Source: an uncultured Lachnospiraceae bacterium
Lineage (GTDB): Bacteria; Bacillota_A; Clostridia; Lachnospirales; Lachnospiraceae
Assembly: GCA_910585355.1 (NCBI GenBank)
Contig: CAJUDN010000080.1
Coordinates: forward strand, 1 to 10,706
Length of the DNA stretch: 10,706 nt
Direction of reading: 5' to 3'
A program made the translations under genes and the position numbers. The number at the start of each line of letters is the position of its first letter. Position 1 is the stretch's first letter. Below the pieces are notes generated by a model, which saw only the letters and a list, made by a program, of their open reading frames with translations, made no database searches and was not told where the DNA came from. Positions 1 through 6,850 of this stretch are shown here, piece by piece.

Positions 1-85
1 CGTATAAAAGCTGTATTTCTATTTTACAGGTTTCCCGGGGGGGATTCAAGCCTTTTTTATGTTTTCGGAGGAATTTAGTCGAAAA

Positions 86-119
86 TTGTAGTGTATTTAG
101 CAAAAAAATGTGATATGAT
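86..119 (+). promoter_or_regulatory. Candidate promoter for the three-gene operon
   Basis: The sequence TGATATGAT at 111-119 is an extended -10 element: TATGAT at 114-119, preceded by TGA, which fits the TGn motif. The best -35-like hexamer is TTGTAG at 86-91, but its 22-nt spacing is too long, so any activity would rely on the extended -10. The predicted transcript would start near 126 and give a leader of about 26 nt. The flanking A/T richness is typical of a sigma-A promoter. Inferred from motif inspection only. Confidence 0.5.
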
Positions 120-151
120 ATTACCACTATGAGAACTTAAGGGGATTACTT

Positions 152-3100
152 ATGAGAGAACGGATTAACCGTCTGGCGAAAGGCATTGTGGACGCTGAGT
201 GTCCCAGGCTGTTTCTTTCTCCTGTCCAGGTGGAGGAAACCCTTGGAAATAATACCATATACAAAAGAGAACTTTATTTATCCAGTGAGAATAATTTATA
301 TATCAAAGGTCTGGCTTATTCCAGCCATTCCCGGGTACGAATTTTAAATCATGCCTACGGCGGGCTCAGAAATCATATTGCCTATGAGATTGATACTTCC
401 TGGTGTGAGAATGGGGATACCATCAAAGGAACCATTAACCTTGTAACCAACAGTGGGGAATTAGAGGTTCCTTTTCTTTTTCAAGTGGAAATGATGGCTT
501 CCATCCGGATTATGACGACCCTTTATACGGTGGAGGATTTTGTGGAGTTAGCCAAAAAGGATATGGATCTGGCGCTCAGGCTCATGGAATACCGGGATTT
601 TACAGACGCTCCGTTTTTACAGGATATGTATGTGCGGGCTGTCTTTGAGGGGCTTAAGGGACATGGAAACAGGCAGAATGCCCTGGAAGAATTTTTTCTG
701 GCTCTTGGGGTGAAGGAACCCATTGAACTGACTCTTTCCACCGCAAAAAAGAATTATGAAAACCCCCTGGATATCATAAGCGACAAAGTGGTTCTAACGA
801 AAAACACCTGGGGCTATATTTATATTGAGGTAAAGGCCGACGGAGAATTCATTGAGCTTCCCAGGAAGGTGATTACACAGGGAGATTTTGAGGACGGCCG
901 TTGTGAGCTGCGATTTAAAATTCATCCAGAGCGGATGCATCAGGGAAAAAATCTCGGAGCCATCCGCCTTCAGACGGTTCATGGAGATACGGTAATCCGG
1001 GTTGAGGCCATGGGCGACACAACCGTGGACATTACAGGCAGAGAACATGAGATCAGCAAGGCCGGAATCTGCCGGTATCTGAAGCTGCGTGAGGATTATG
1101 AGAGCGGCGCTTATGAGAATGCGCTTATGGTCAATAAAATACAGAAGGAACTGGATGCCATTCGCGGGGCCAATGGAAATTCCCTTATCTTAACTCTACT
1201 GCAGGCGGAGACCTATCTGGAGGCAGGACGGGCGGATCAGGCGGCGCTGTGTCTGGACGACTGCCTTGAACAGGTGGTTTCAGATCGGGAGCGGATGGGA
1301 ACCCTGTATTGCTTTTATCAGTATCTGCAGTACCGTACCAATCCGAATCCAGAGAAGAAGGACGCAGTTCTCAGGCTGTTCAGAAAGAAACTGGATAATA
1401 AAAAGGGACGTTTTTATCTGCAGCTGCTTTTATTAAAGCTGGAGCCTGAGCTTTGGGACGAAGAGGAGCCTCTTTACGAGAGCTTCCGTATCCAGTATAA
1501 GAACGGCTGCCACAGTCCGTTTCTTTATATTGCGGCGTGCAGGCTTTTGGAAAATCATCCGGAGCTTTTAAAGTCCATGGACGCCTTTGAGATCCATGTG
1601 CTTTATTATGGGGCGAACCACGGGATGATCGGGGAAGTTCTGGCAGAGAAGGCGGCCCTTCTGGCATCCGGAGCGAAATTTTTTCACAGGCTTTATTACC
1701 GGACTCTGACAGCGCTTTATGAGAAATTTCCCGGCAAGGACATGCTGACGGCCATATGCTGCCTGTTAATTAAGGGAAATGTACGGAATGAAAGCAGCTT
1801 TTTGTGGTATGAGAAGGGAATCGAAGCGGAAATCAGCCTTACAAGGCTGTACGAATATTATCTGTATTCTCTTCCGGGGAATTATGAGAACATGCTGCCG
1901 AAGCAGGTACTCTTATATTTTTCTTATGAACACAGCCATCTGGACCGTCACAGCCGCTCCGTTCTATATAAAAATGTGCTGGAACACCTGGATCCGGAGG
2001 ATAAGCTTTACAAGGCGTATGAAAGGGCCATGGAACAGTTTGCCATGGAGCAGCTTTTCAAGTCCAGGATCAACAGCCGCCTGGCTGTGATTTACAGACA
2101 TATGATCTACCGCGACATCATTGACAGCCAGGTGGCCAGAGTACTGCCGGCCATTTTAAAGTCCAACCGCATTGTCTGTGAGGATACGGCGATGAAATAT
2201 GTGGTGGTGTCCAACAGCCTTTTGGTGGGCGAGGACGCCTATCCTTTAAATGACGGCGTGGCCTATGTGCCGCTGTTTTTTGATGAATGTATCATTATGT
2301 TCCAGGATGTGTACGGAAACCGGTATATGGATGTCTCCTACACAAAAGAACCGGTTTTAGAGGAAAAGGAGCTGGAGGACAAATGCTTTGAGATGGCTCC
2401 GGATCATCCGATGCTTAAGATGCAGGCCTGCCTTGCGATCATGGAGCAGGAGGACATTGATGAAGAACAGGTAATGATTCTTCAGAAGGCTCTGGACGGA
2501 CTTCCGGTCAAGCCGCTGTACCAGCAGAAAATGCTCACAAGAATTATTTCTTTTTATAAGAAGCAGACTGTAAATGAAGAGGAGGCCATGTCCGAGGAGG
2601 GCGGAGCTTATCTTTTGAGACTGGACAAGAAAAGCCTTACAAGAAGCGAACGGGTGGGGGTCTGTGAAACTCTGATTTCCCAGAACTATTTTGTGGAAGC
2701 TTTTGAGATGATTAAGGAATTCGGGGAGGATGAAATCCGCATTAAGAGGCTTTTGAAGCTCTGCAGTAAGATGATTCTCCAGAGGCTTTTTGCTGAGGAT
2801 GTTCTGCTTCTTCATCTGGCTTACCGGGTGTTTGCGGCGGGACACGGGGACGGGGTCATTCTTGACTATCTCTGCGAGCATTATAACGGGGCCAACGATC
2901 AGATGTACCGGATTCTGGTGCAGGCCGTCCGGGAGCATGTGGAGACCTATGATATGGAGGAGCGGCTGCTGGCCCAGCTCATGTTCACGGGAAGCGATAA
3001 GCATCTGGATAAGGTCTTTGACTTCTATGCCAGCCGGAAAAAGACCAGTGATTCTATTGTGAAGGCATATTTTACTTTAAAGTGCGTGGGGTATTTTTTA

Positions 3101-3730
3101 AGAGATATGGTTCCCGGAGACCGGGTGTTTGCTTATCTGGAGGGGGCCGTCAACCAGAGTTCGGAGATACGGAAAATACCGGAAATTTATCTTCTGGCTC
3201 TCACCAGGTTTTATTCCGGCCTGCCGTCTTTATCGGAGGAGCAAAAGGCCCTCTGTAAGCGGTGTATGGAAGTTCTTACAGGGCAGGGGATGTTATTTGC
3301 CTATTTTAAGAATCTGGCGCCCTATGTGGATATTCCGGGCGATGTGCTGGATAAGGAGATCATCGAGTACCATGGAACCGCGGGCACGCGGCCTGTCCTT
3401 ATGATACGAATTTTGCCGGATGAGGAGGAGTATCATGAGGAAGAGCTGCGGATGATTTATAAAGGGATCTATGTGCGGCAAAAAGTGCTGTTTGAAGGCG
3501 AGATTATGGAATATGAGATTTACGAGGATGAGGACGGCGGCCGTGTGAAAAAAGCAGCCGGTGAAATTGCCTGTACGGAGGTGCCTGCCGGCGATAAGGG
3601 AAACCGTTTTTCTTCCTTGAATTCCATGAGCCTGTATCTTGGAATGAAGGATGATGGAAAGTTAAGGGAAACCATGACAAAATACGTGACAGATAACCTT
3701 GCAGTGGAAAAAATGTTCCCGCTTATGTAG
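152..3730 (+). CDS. Large helical-repeat scaffold protein, DUF5717-like, function unknown
   Basis: First gene of the operon, 1192 aa. The ATG is preceded by AAGGGG at 139-144 with 7-nt spacing, which supports this start. I recognise it from memory as DUF5717-like, a family of very long Lachnospiraceae proteins next to DUF5716; no search was run. Residues about 25-110 and about 205-287 are two beta-rich modules that look duplicated: each ends in a strand-turn-strand pattern, GTINLVTNSGELEVPFLF and AIRLQTVHGDTVIRVEA. From about 300 to 1060 it is mainly amphipathic helices with TPR-like spacing, for example LLQAETYLEAGRADQAALCL. A beta-containing insert lies at about 674-735. A charged C-terminal beta module starts near 1080 (PVLMIRILPDEEEYHEEEL). 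I see no signal peptide, membrane segment or catalytic motif, so a cytoplasmic scaffold is inferred. The next gene starts 38 nt downstream. Confidence 0.85.
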   Translation: MRERINRLAKGIVDAECPRLFLSPVQVEETLGNNTIYKRELYLSSENNLYIKGLAYSSHSRVRILNHAYGGLRNHIAYEIDTSWCENGDTIKGTINLVTNSGELEVPFLFQVEMMASIRIMTTLYTVEDFVELAKKDMDLALRLMEYRDFTDAPFLQDMYVRAVFEGLKGHGNRQNALEEFFLALGVKEPIELTLSTAKKNYENPLDIISDKVVLTKNTWGYIYIEVKADGEFIELPRKVITQGDFEDGRCELRFKIHPERMHQGKNLGAIRLQTVHGDTVIRVEAMGDTTVDITGREHEISKAGICRYLKLREDYESGAYENALMVNKIQKELDAIRGANGNSLILTLLQAETYLEAGRADQAALCLDDCLEQVVSDRERMGTLYCFYQYLQYRTNPNPEKKDAVLRLFRKKLDNKKGRFYLQLLLLKLEPELWDEEEPLYESFRIQYKNGCHSPFLYIAACRLLENHPELLKSMDAFEIHVLYYGANHGMIGEVLAEKAALLASGAKFFHRLYYRTLTALYEKFPGKDMLTAICCLLIKGNVRNESSFLWYEKGIEAEISLTRLYEYYLYSLPGNYENMLPKQVLLYFSYEHSHLDRHSRSVLYKNVLEHLDPEDKLYKAYERAMEQFAMEQLFKSRINSRLAVIYRHMIYRDIIDSQVARVLPAILKSNRIVCEDTAMKYVVVSNSLLVGEDAYPLNDGVAYVPLFFDECIIMFQDVYGNRYMDVSYTKEPVLEEKELEDKCFEMAPDHPMLKMQACLAIMEQEDIDEEQVMILQKALDGLPVKPLYQQKMLTRIISFYKKQTVNEEEAMSEEGGAYLLRLDKKSLTRSERVGVCETLISQNYFVEAFEMIKEFGEDEIRIKRLLKLCSKMILQRLFAEDVLLLHLAYRVFAAGHGDGVILDYLCEHYNGANDQMYRILVQAVREHVETYDMEERLLAQLMFTGSDKHLDKVFDFYASRKKTSDSIVKAYFTLKCVGYFLRDMVPGDRVFAYLEGAVNQSSEIRKIPEIYLLALTRFYSGLPSLSEEQKALCKRCMEVLTGQGMLFAYFKNLAPYVDIPGDVLDKEIIEYHGTAGTRPVLMIRILPDEEEYHEEELRMIYKGIYVRQKVLFEGEIMEYEIYEDEDGGRVKKAAGEIACTEVPAGDKGNRFSSLNSMSLYLGMKDDGKLRETMTKYVTDNLAVEKMFPLM

Positions 3731-3768
3731 ACCGGGGAACTGAGCTGTTACAGGGAAAGAGGAACAGG

Positions 3769-4995
3769 ATGGATAAACTGATTATCGGAATTGATCTTTG
3801 TGATACATACACCCAGGCGGCGGTCCTTGGCCGTGAGGAGGCATGGGTCCTCCCCACGGTCGTCTGCAGGAAAAAGACTGTGGAGGAATGGTGTGTCGGA
3901 GAAGACGCATATAAATATACGCTGGTGGGCGAGGGAGTCATGGTGGACAAACTTTTGAGTCTGGCCGTAAAGGGCGGGACGGCAACCATCGGGGCGGTGA
4001 AATATGAGGGACAGGAACTGCTTAAAAAGTTTCTGGAAAAGGTCTTGGATCTGGTAAAGGCAGAGTATCCGGAAGCTCTTGTGTCCCAGCTTGTTATTTC
4101 ATTAAAAAATATGGAAATGAAGCTGATGGATTCCCTTATGGGATGTGCAGAATATCTTGATATTCCCAGGGAGAATGTCCACATTGCCAGCCATACGGAG
4201 TGTTTTGTTTACTATGTGTTAAGTCAGAGAAGGGATGTCTGGGGCGGCCAGGTGGGAATGTTTGCCCTGTCTGACGAAGATCTCAGATATTATGAGCTTA
4301 AGGTATCCAGAGGACCGAGACAGATGACTGCCTGGGCTGAGCATGAGGATCTAGATGAGGGCTTTAATCTGAATGTGCTGGATAGCGGCTCCGGGGCCAG
4401 GATGGCGGACAAGATCCTCTGCGCCTGTGGGGAGAGGATGCTCCAGAAAAAGCTGTTTTCTTCTGTTTTTCTTACGGGAAAAGGGTTTGCAAAAACCGAC
4501 TGGGCGCCGGATTTCATGAAGCAGGTCTGTAATAGGCGGCGGGTGTTCGTGGAGCCGTCCCTGTTTGCCAGGGGCGCTGCTTTAAAGGCTGACGATTACC
4601 TTCAGGAACAGACCTCCTACCCGTTCGTATGTCTGTGCGAGGGAAAGCTTCGGTCCACCATAACCATGGAGGTCATGAAGCGGGATACAAAGGTTCAGAT
4701 TGCCCTGGCCTCCGCGGGAGAGAGCTGGTATGAGGCCAGAAGCGTGCTGGAAGTGATTCTGGACAATCAGGATTACATTGAACTTACTATTATCCCCCAC
4801 CAGGATGCCAAGCAGAAACGGACAGTGAAAATTCCGCTGGAGAATTTTCCAAAACGGCCCAATAAGACCACAAGGGTCCGCATTGCCGCAGGCTTTCTGG
4901 ATGAGAAAACCATGGCGTTAAAAATCGTGGACCGGGGATTTGGAGAGCTGTTTCCCAAAACGGATGCGGAAATCCGTCAGGAGGTGAGGATATGA
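3769..4995 (+). CDS. Divergent Hsp70/actin-fold protein, DUF5716-like, function unknown
   Basis: 408 aa. The start is supported by AGAGGAA at 3758-3764, 4 nt before the ATG. The layout follows Hsp70. IIGIDLCDTYTQAAVL (about 5-20) matches the phosphate-1 strand-turn of DnaK (IGIDLGTTNS), with Cys for the usual Gly. VGEDAYKY (about 43-50) matches the VGxxA segment. NVHIASHTECFVYYVL (about 136-151) takes the place of the INEPTAAALAYG helix. FLTGKGF (about 234-240) and EPSLFARGAAL (about 262-272) resemble the adenosine loop and the P(D/E)EAVAxGAA helix. The phosphate-2 DLGGGT motif is replaced by FALSDED (about 165), so ATP hydrolysis is probably weak or lost. Residues about 280-400 are beta-rich, like an Hsp70 substrate-binding domain. 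From memory this is the DUF5716 family. The fold assignment is my inference. The last bases overlap the next gene. Confidence 0.85.
   Translation: MDKLIIGIDLCDTYTQAAVLGREEAWVLPTVVCRKKTVEEWCVGEDAYKYTLVGEGVMVDKLLSLAVKGGTATIGAVKYEGQELLKKFLEKVLDLVKAEYPEALVSQLVISLKNMEMKLMDSLMGCAEYLDIPRENVHIASHTECFVYYVLSQRRDVWGGQVGMFALSDEDLRYYELKVSRGPRQMTAWAEHEDLDEGFNLNVLDSGSGARMADKILCACGERMLQKKLFSSVFLTGKGFAKTDWAPDFMKQVCNRRRVFVEPSLFARGAALKADDYLQEQTSYPFVCLCEGKLRSTITMEVMKRDTKVQIALASAGESWYEARSVLEVILDNQDYIELTIIPHQDAKQKRTVKIPLENFPKRPNKTTRVRIAAGFLDEKTMALKIVDRGFGELFPKTDAEIRQEVRI
4981..4995 (+). promoter_or_regulatory. Shine-Dalgarno and ATGA stop/start overlap
   Basis: GAGGTGAGG at 4981-4989 lies inside the end of the Hsp70-like gene, just before ATGA at 4992-4995, where the downstream ATG and upstream TGA overlap. 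This fixes the start of the third gene and implies translational coupling, so the two products are probably made in linked amounts. Confidence 0.8.
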
Positions 4996-5804
4996 GTCTG
5001 ATTCTTTGCAGACAGGAGCCGGTTACATCGCCGTTTTTTATTGAAGAACTGGGAATCCATATCCACTCCTCCCAGGAGCTTTGCTATGTAATATACCATC
5101 ATCCTCTTTTGGTGATGGAGGATTTTGTGGATGAGAGTCTAGTGGCATTTTTGCAAAGCGAGCTGCGGATGCCTTTTCTCGCGGAACGGATTGCCAAATG
5201 GACAGAAACCCGGGGGGCCTCGGATGAGCTTTTGTTTTTAATTCTTCAGGACTGTGCCTACTACTCTCAACAGGAGCAGACAAGATACCGTCAGGAAGTA
5301 TCTAATTTAAGAAAGCTTTCGGCGGGGGAATACAGGAAGCGGAGAGCCGATTATTTTTATGCACTGGGGCTTTACGGAAAAGCTGTGGCTATGTATGAGA
5401 AGATTCTGGAGTCCGCCAGGGAGAAAAATTATCCGGCTGAGTTCAAGGGGAAAATCTGGAACAATATCGCGGCCTGTTATGCCAAACTGTTCTGCTACCA
5501 GAAGGCCATGCATGCTTACGACTGTGCGTGGAATGAAAAGCCGGAAAAGGAATATTTAAAGCGAATGTATTTCCTGTTAAAAATGGAACCGGAACTTACC
5601 ATGAAGGACCATTACCGCGAGCTTCTTAAGGCGGAGGACACAGGCTTCTGGGATCAGGAAGCAGCGGATGCCCTTACGGCGGCGAAGGAGGCTGATTCCG
5701 TTAAAAAGGTATCCTATATGTTTGATAAGGATCCCATTAAGCGGATTTCAGGAGCCGGAGAGCTATTAAACCGCTGGAAACTTGAGTACCGGAGGATGAT
5801 ATAA
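4992..5804 (+). CDS. TPR-repeat protein, third gene of the DUF5717/DUF5716-like operon
   Basis: 270 aa, function unknown. Residues 1-110 form an N-terminal module beginning SLILCRQEPVTSPFFIEEL and containing ELCYVIYHH, which I associate with conserved uncharacterised proteins of Lachnospiraceae but cannot assign further. Two TPR-like helix pairs follow. One is at about 113-140 (RRADYFYALGLYGKAVAMYE). The other is at about 153-186 (IWNNIAACYAKLFCYQKAMH). Both keep the small/large residue pattern, the Tyr positions and a final Pro (NEKPE). The C-terminal third is helical and charged. There is no signal peptide or membrane segment. The ATGA overlap with the preceding gene indicates a stable partner of the Hsp70-like protein. 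Such repeats usually bind peptides or partner proteins, so an adaptor role is inferred. A strong terminator starts 20 nt after the stop codon. Confidence 0.82.
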   Translation: MSLILCRQEPVTSPFFIEELGIHIHSSQELCYVIYHHPLLVMEDFVDESLVAFLQSELRMPFLAERIAKWTETRGASDELLFLILQDCAYYSQQEQTRYRQEVSNLRKLSAGEYRKRRADYFYALGLYGKAVAMYEKILESAREKNYPAEFKGKIWNNIAACYAKLFCYQKAMHAYDCAWNEKPEKEYLKRMYFLLKMEPELTMKDHYRELLKAEDTGFWDQEAADALTAAKEADSVKKVSYMFDKDPIKRISGAGELLNRWKLEYRRMI

Positions 5805-5824
5805 CGTAACAATCCGCAGGGCGA

Positions 5825-5885
5825 GAAAAACCGGATGAAAATGGGCGTCAAGCTTGCTTGTAAGCCCATTTTCATCCGGTTTTTC
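5825..5885 (+). terminator. Strong, probably bidirectional intrinsic terminator
   Basis: The arms at 5825-5846 and 5864-5885 are perfect 22-nt reverse complements around a 17-nt loop. The loop itself contains the palindrome CAAGC-TT-GCTTG (5849-5860). The outer part of the right arm supplies TTTTT and the left arm AAAAA, so the hairpin could stop transcripts from either strand. It begins 20 nt after the TPR gene stop codon and ends the three-gene operon. Confidence 0.85.
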
Positions 5886-5901
5886 ACATCGGGCGGACGC
5901 C
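5847..5901 (+). repeat. Dispersed 55-bp intergenic repeat, copy A
   Basis: This stretch covers the loop and right arm of the terminator plus most of the following palindrome CATCGGGCG-GA-CGCCCGATG (5887-5906). It matches the reverse complement of 10472-10526 over 55 ungapped positions with 9 mismatches by hand count (84%). The apical palindrome CAAGC-NN-GCTTG and the segment ACATCGGGCGGACG are unchanged. Both copies lie just downstream of the last gene of an operon. It resembles REP-type or other small non-coding dispersed elements; no transposase is present. Confidence 0.75.
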
Positions 5902-5906
5902 CGATG

Positions 5907-5935
5907 CTTCTTGTCCGCGGCACGCGGGCAAGAAG
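5907..5935 (+). repeat. 29-nt hairpin repeat, copy 1
   Basis: The unit starts CTTCTTGTCCGCG and ends CGCGGGCAAGAAG. These are 13-nt arms around a GCA loop, and all pairs are Watson-Crick except one T-G. It is followed by ATACAC. An identical 29-nt copy lies at 5974-6002 and a degenerate one at 6183-6211. Confidence 0.8.
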
Positions 5936-5973
5936 ATACACACTCTAACATATTAATAGTTTCCCGTAATATC

Positions 5974-6002
5974 CTTCTTGTCCGCGGCACGCGGGCAAGA
6001 AG
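5974..6002 (+). repeat. 29-nt hairpin repeat, copy 2
   Basis: Identical over 29 nt to 5907-5935, separated from it by a 38-nt unrelated AT-rich spacer (5936-5973). It is followed directly by ATACCCGCCC, the start of the tandem repeat. The segment AAGAAGATACMC, formed by the end of the hairpin plus the next bases, recurs at 5930, 5997 and 6138, with the variant AAAAAGATACCC at 6067, at steps of 67, 70 and 71 nt. Confidence 0.8.
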
Positions 6003-6143
6003 ATACCCGCCCAAAACGGTATTACAACAGTCCCTTTTCTTATATTTTTATCCACTTTAACAGACCAAAAAGATACCCGCCCAAAACAGTATTACAACAG
6101 TCCCTTTTCTTATATTTTTTACCCGCTTTAACAGGACAAGAAG
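6003..6143 (+). repeat. Tandem duplication with a unit of about 70 bp
   Basis: Unit 1 is 6003-6072 and unit 2 is 6073-6143. The first 47 positions differ by a single base (ACGGT versus ACAGT), and the last 20 or so are more divergent. Both share ATTACAACAGTCCCTTTTCT and CTTTAACAG. A partial, decayed third unit may begin at 6144 (ATACCCCTCG). The open frames through it are low complexity and have no ribosome binding site, so this is non-coding repeat DNA. Confidence 0.85.
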
Positions 6144-6182
6144 ATACCCCTCGTAATGCCTTGTAACAGTTCAGCCCTGCAT

Positions 6183-6211
6183 CTTCTTACCCGCATACCG
6201 CGGACAAGAAG
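6183..6211 (+). repeat. 29-nt hairpin repeat, degenerate copy 3
   Basis: The sequence runs from CTTCTTACCCGC to CCGCGGACAAGAAG, the same length and outer arms as copies 1 and 2. The CTTCTT/AAGAAG and CCGC/GCGG pairs remain, but two pairs between them are broken. Confidence 0.6.
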
Positions 6212-6231
6212 CGCGCGGCATTAGCTTTATG

Positions 6232-6293
6232 AAGATTCCGGGTAAAAGTACTTATGAAAGCTAGCTTTCATAAGTACTTTTACCCGGAATCTT
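6232..6293. repeat. Perfect 62-bp palindrome with no loop
   Basis: Positions 6232-6262 are the exact reverse complement of 6263-6293: 31 of 31 positions match, centred on GCT|AGC. The left arm begins AAGATTCCGGGTAAAAGTAC. It lies about 40 bp upstream of the -35 of the valS-operon promoter. It has no T tail, so it is not a classic terminator, though a transcript could fold into a very stable hairpin. It could be an insertion remnant, an insulator, a protein-binding site or a cruciform-forming element; which one is unknown. Confidence 0.9.
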
Positions 6294-6334
6294 TACAAGG
6301 CTGAACTGTTACGGTGTTTTATGTCTCTGCCCCC

Positions 6335-6363
6335 TTGACAACCGGTCTGCTTTCTACTATTAT
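6335..6363 (+). promoter_or_regulatory. Near-consensus sigma-A promoter of the T-box/valS operon
   Basis: A perfect TTGACA -35 at 6335-6340 and TATTAT -10 at 6358-6363 are separated by exactly 17 nt. The predicted transcription start near 6370 falls about a dozen bases before stem I of the T-box leader. Confidence 0.85.
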
Positions 6364-6369
6364 TATATA

Positions 6370-6624
6370 CAATACAAAAAAGGCTGAGAAAAAGAGGAGT
6401 ACGTCCCTTATACCAACAGAGAGAACTGTCCGGAGGCTGAAAGGCAGTTTGGGAGCATATTGGGCGGAAGGTAGCTTTGGAGCCGGAGCAGTGAAAATAA
6501 AAGATAGCTGCTCCCGGATGGAGTCCGTTAAAAGCCGTGGAGATTGCTGTCGGAAAGTCCGGCAGTGAATAAAGGTGGTAACGCGGAAATTCGCCCTTTG
6601 CAGCAGTATGCAGAGGGCGTTTTT
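6370..6624 (+). ncRNA. Valine T-box leader (tRNA-sensing riboswitch)
   Basis: Stem I begins GGCT (6382-6385), pairing with AGCC (6481-6484), and AAAG (6391-6394), pairing with CTTT (6475-6478). AGTA at 6398-6401 is the loop-E/S-turn motif, facing GGAAG plus the specifier. CGTCC (6402-6406) pairs with GGGCG (6462-6466). CAGAGAG and GGCTGAAAGGC form the distal part. The specifier triplet is read as GTA at 6471-6473 (Val), followed by a purine. GGAGCAG/CTGCTCC forms stem II and CTGTCGGA/TCCGGCAG stem III. The T-box AAAGGTGGTAACGCGG at 6571-6586 has the bulge TGGT, which pairs with an ACCA end (discriminator A, as expected for tRNA-Val). Uncharged tRNA-Val should stabilise the antiterminator and allow read-through to the genes below. 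Confidence 0.95.
6592..6624 (+). terminator. T-box-controlled intrinsic terminator
   Basis: CGCCCTTTGCA (6592-6602) pairs with TGCAGAGGGCG (6609-6619), with one T-G pair and a 6-nt loop, and is followed by TTTTT (6620-6624). Its 5' arm comes directly after the T-box sequence, the usual arrangement for competing antiterminator and terminator folds. Confidence 0.92.
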
Positions 6625-6850
6625 GATGCACACGGGCACCCGGAGGAAATATGCCGGCAGAGGCTGGCGGGTACCCGGCGCGGGCAGGGAAAAGGCCCCC
6701 CGCCCGATTGCACACGGTGCCAAAAGGTATAGGCTGCTTTCCCGCCTGCTCCGGCGCGAGTGCGCGCTAAAGAGCACATGTTTCGTTATTTTCTGTGGTT
6801 CTTTGCCCGGGAAGAAAGGGTATGGAATCCCGGAGGAAAGGAGAGAGCAT
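6625..6850 (+). other. Long untranslated segment between T-box terminator and first gene
   Basis: These 226 nt carry no supported gene. The upstream extension of the GNAT frame is open through here but runs back into the T-box and has no ribosome binding site. The stretch is GC-rich and structured: the palindrome CGGGTACCCG at 6668-6677, a GGGC/GCCC-type hairpin around 6680-6705, and GCGCGAGTGCGCGC near 6753-6766. TGCACACGG occurs twice (6627-6635 and 6709-6717). Any regulatory role is unknown. Confidence 0.5.

Larger units (their letters stand above)
6163..6312. repeat. MITE-like block bounded by 14-bp inverted repeats
   Basis: GTAACAGTTCAGCC at 6163-6176 and its exact reverse complement GGCTGAACTGTTAC at 6299-6312 bracket 150 bp. 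Inside lie the third 29-nt hairpin and the 62-bp palindrome. No convincing target-site duplication flanks it and there is no ORF inside, so mobility is not shown. The related motif GTAACCGTTCAG occurs at 10435-10446 beside the other dispersed repeat copy, which suggests a recurring edge sequence. Confidence 0.5.

Noticed and set aside
129..140. Three-codon upstream ORF (ATG AGA ACT TAA) before the first gene
   Set aside because: No Shine-Dalgarno at a useful distance; chance occurrence most likely.
2357..3004. 215-aa minus-strand ORF inside the DUF5717-like gene
   Set aside because: Antisense shadow of a long, well-supported coding gene; no start signal or family features.
5854..6166. Overlapping + strand ORFs of 62-68 aa through the repeat block
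   Set aside because: They read the repeat units themselves, have no ribosome binding site and no recognisable protein features.
5907..6211. CRISPR-like pattern of 29-nt palindromic repeats and short spacers
   Set aside because: Only two exact copies, a single 38-nt spacer, then a tandem duplication and a decayed copy; the repeat is a near-perfect hairpin along its whole length and no cas gene is present.
6293..6779. Minus-strand ORFs of 83-152 aa over the T-box leader
   Set aside because: They overlap each other and a well-supported structured RNA, are Cys/Arg/Pro-rich as expected of GC-rich antisense, and lack ribosome binding sites.
6575..6850. 92-residue N-terminal extension of the acetyltransferase frame
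   Set aside because: It begins inside the T-box sequence and crosses its terminator; the strong Shine-Dalgarno and the GNAT N-terminal strand place the start at 6851.
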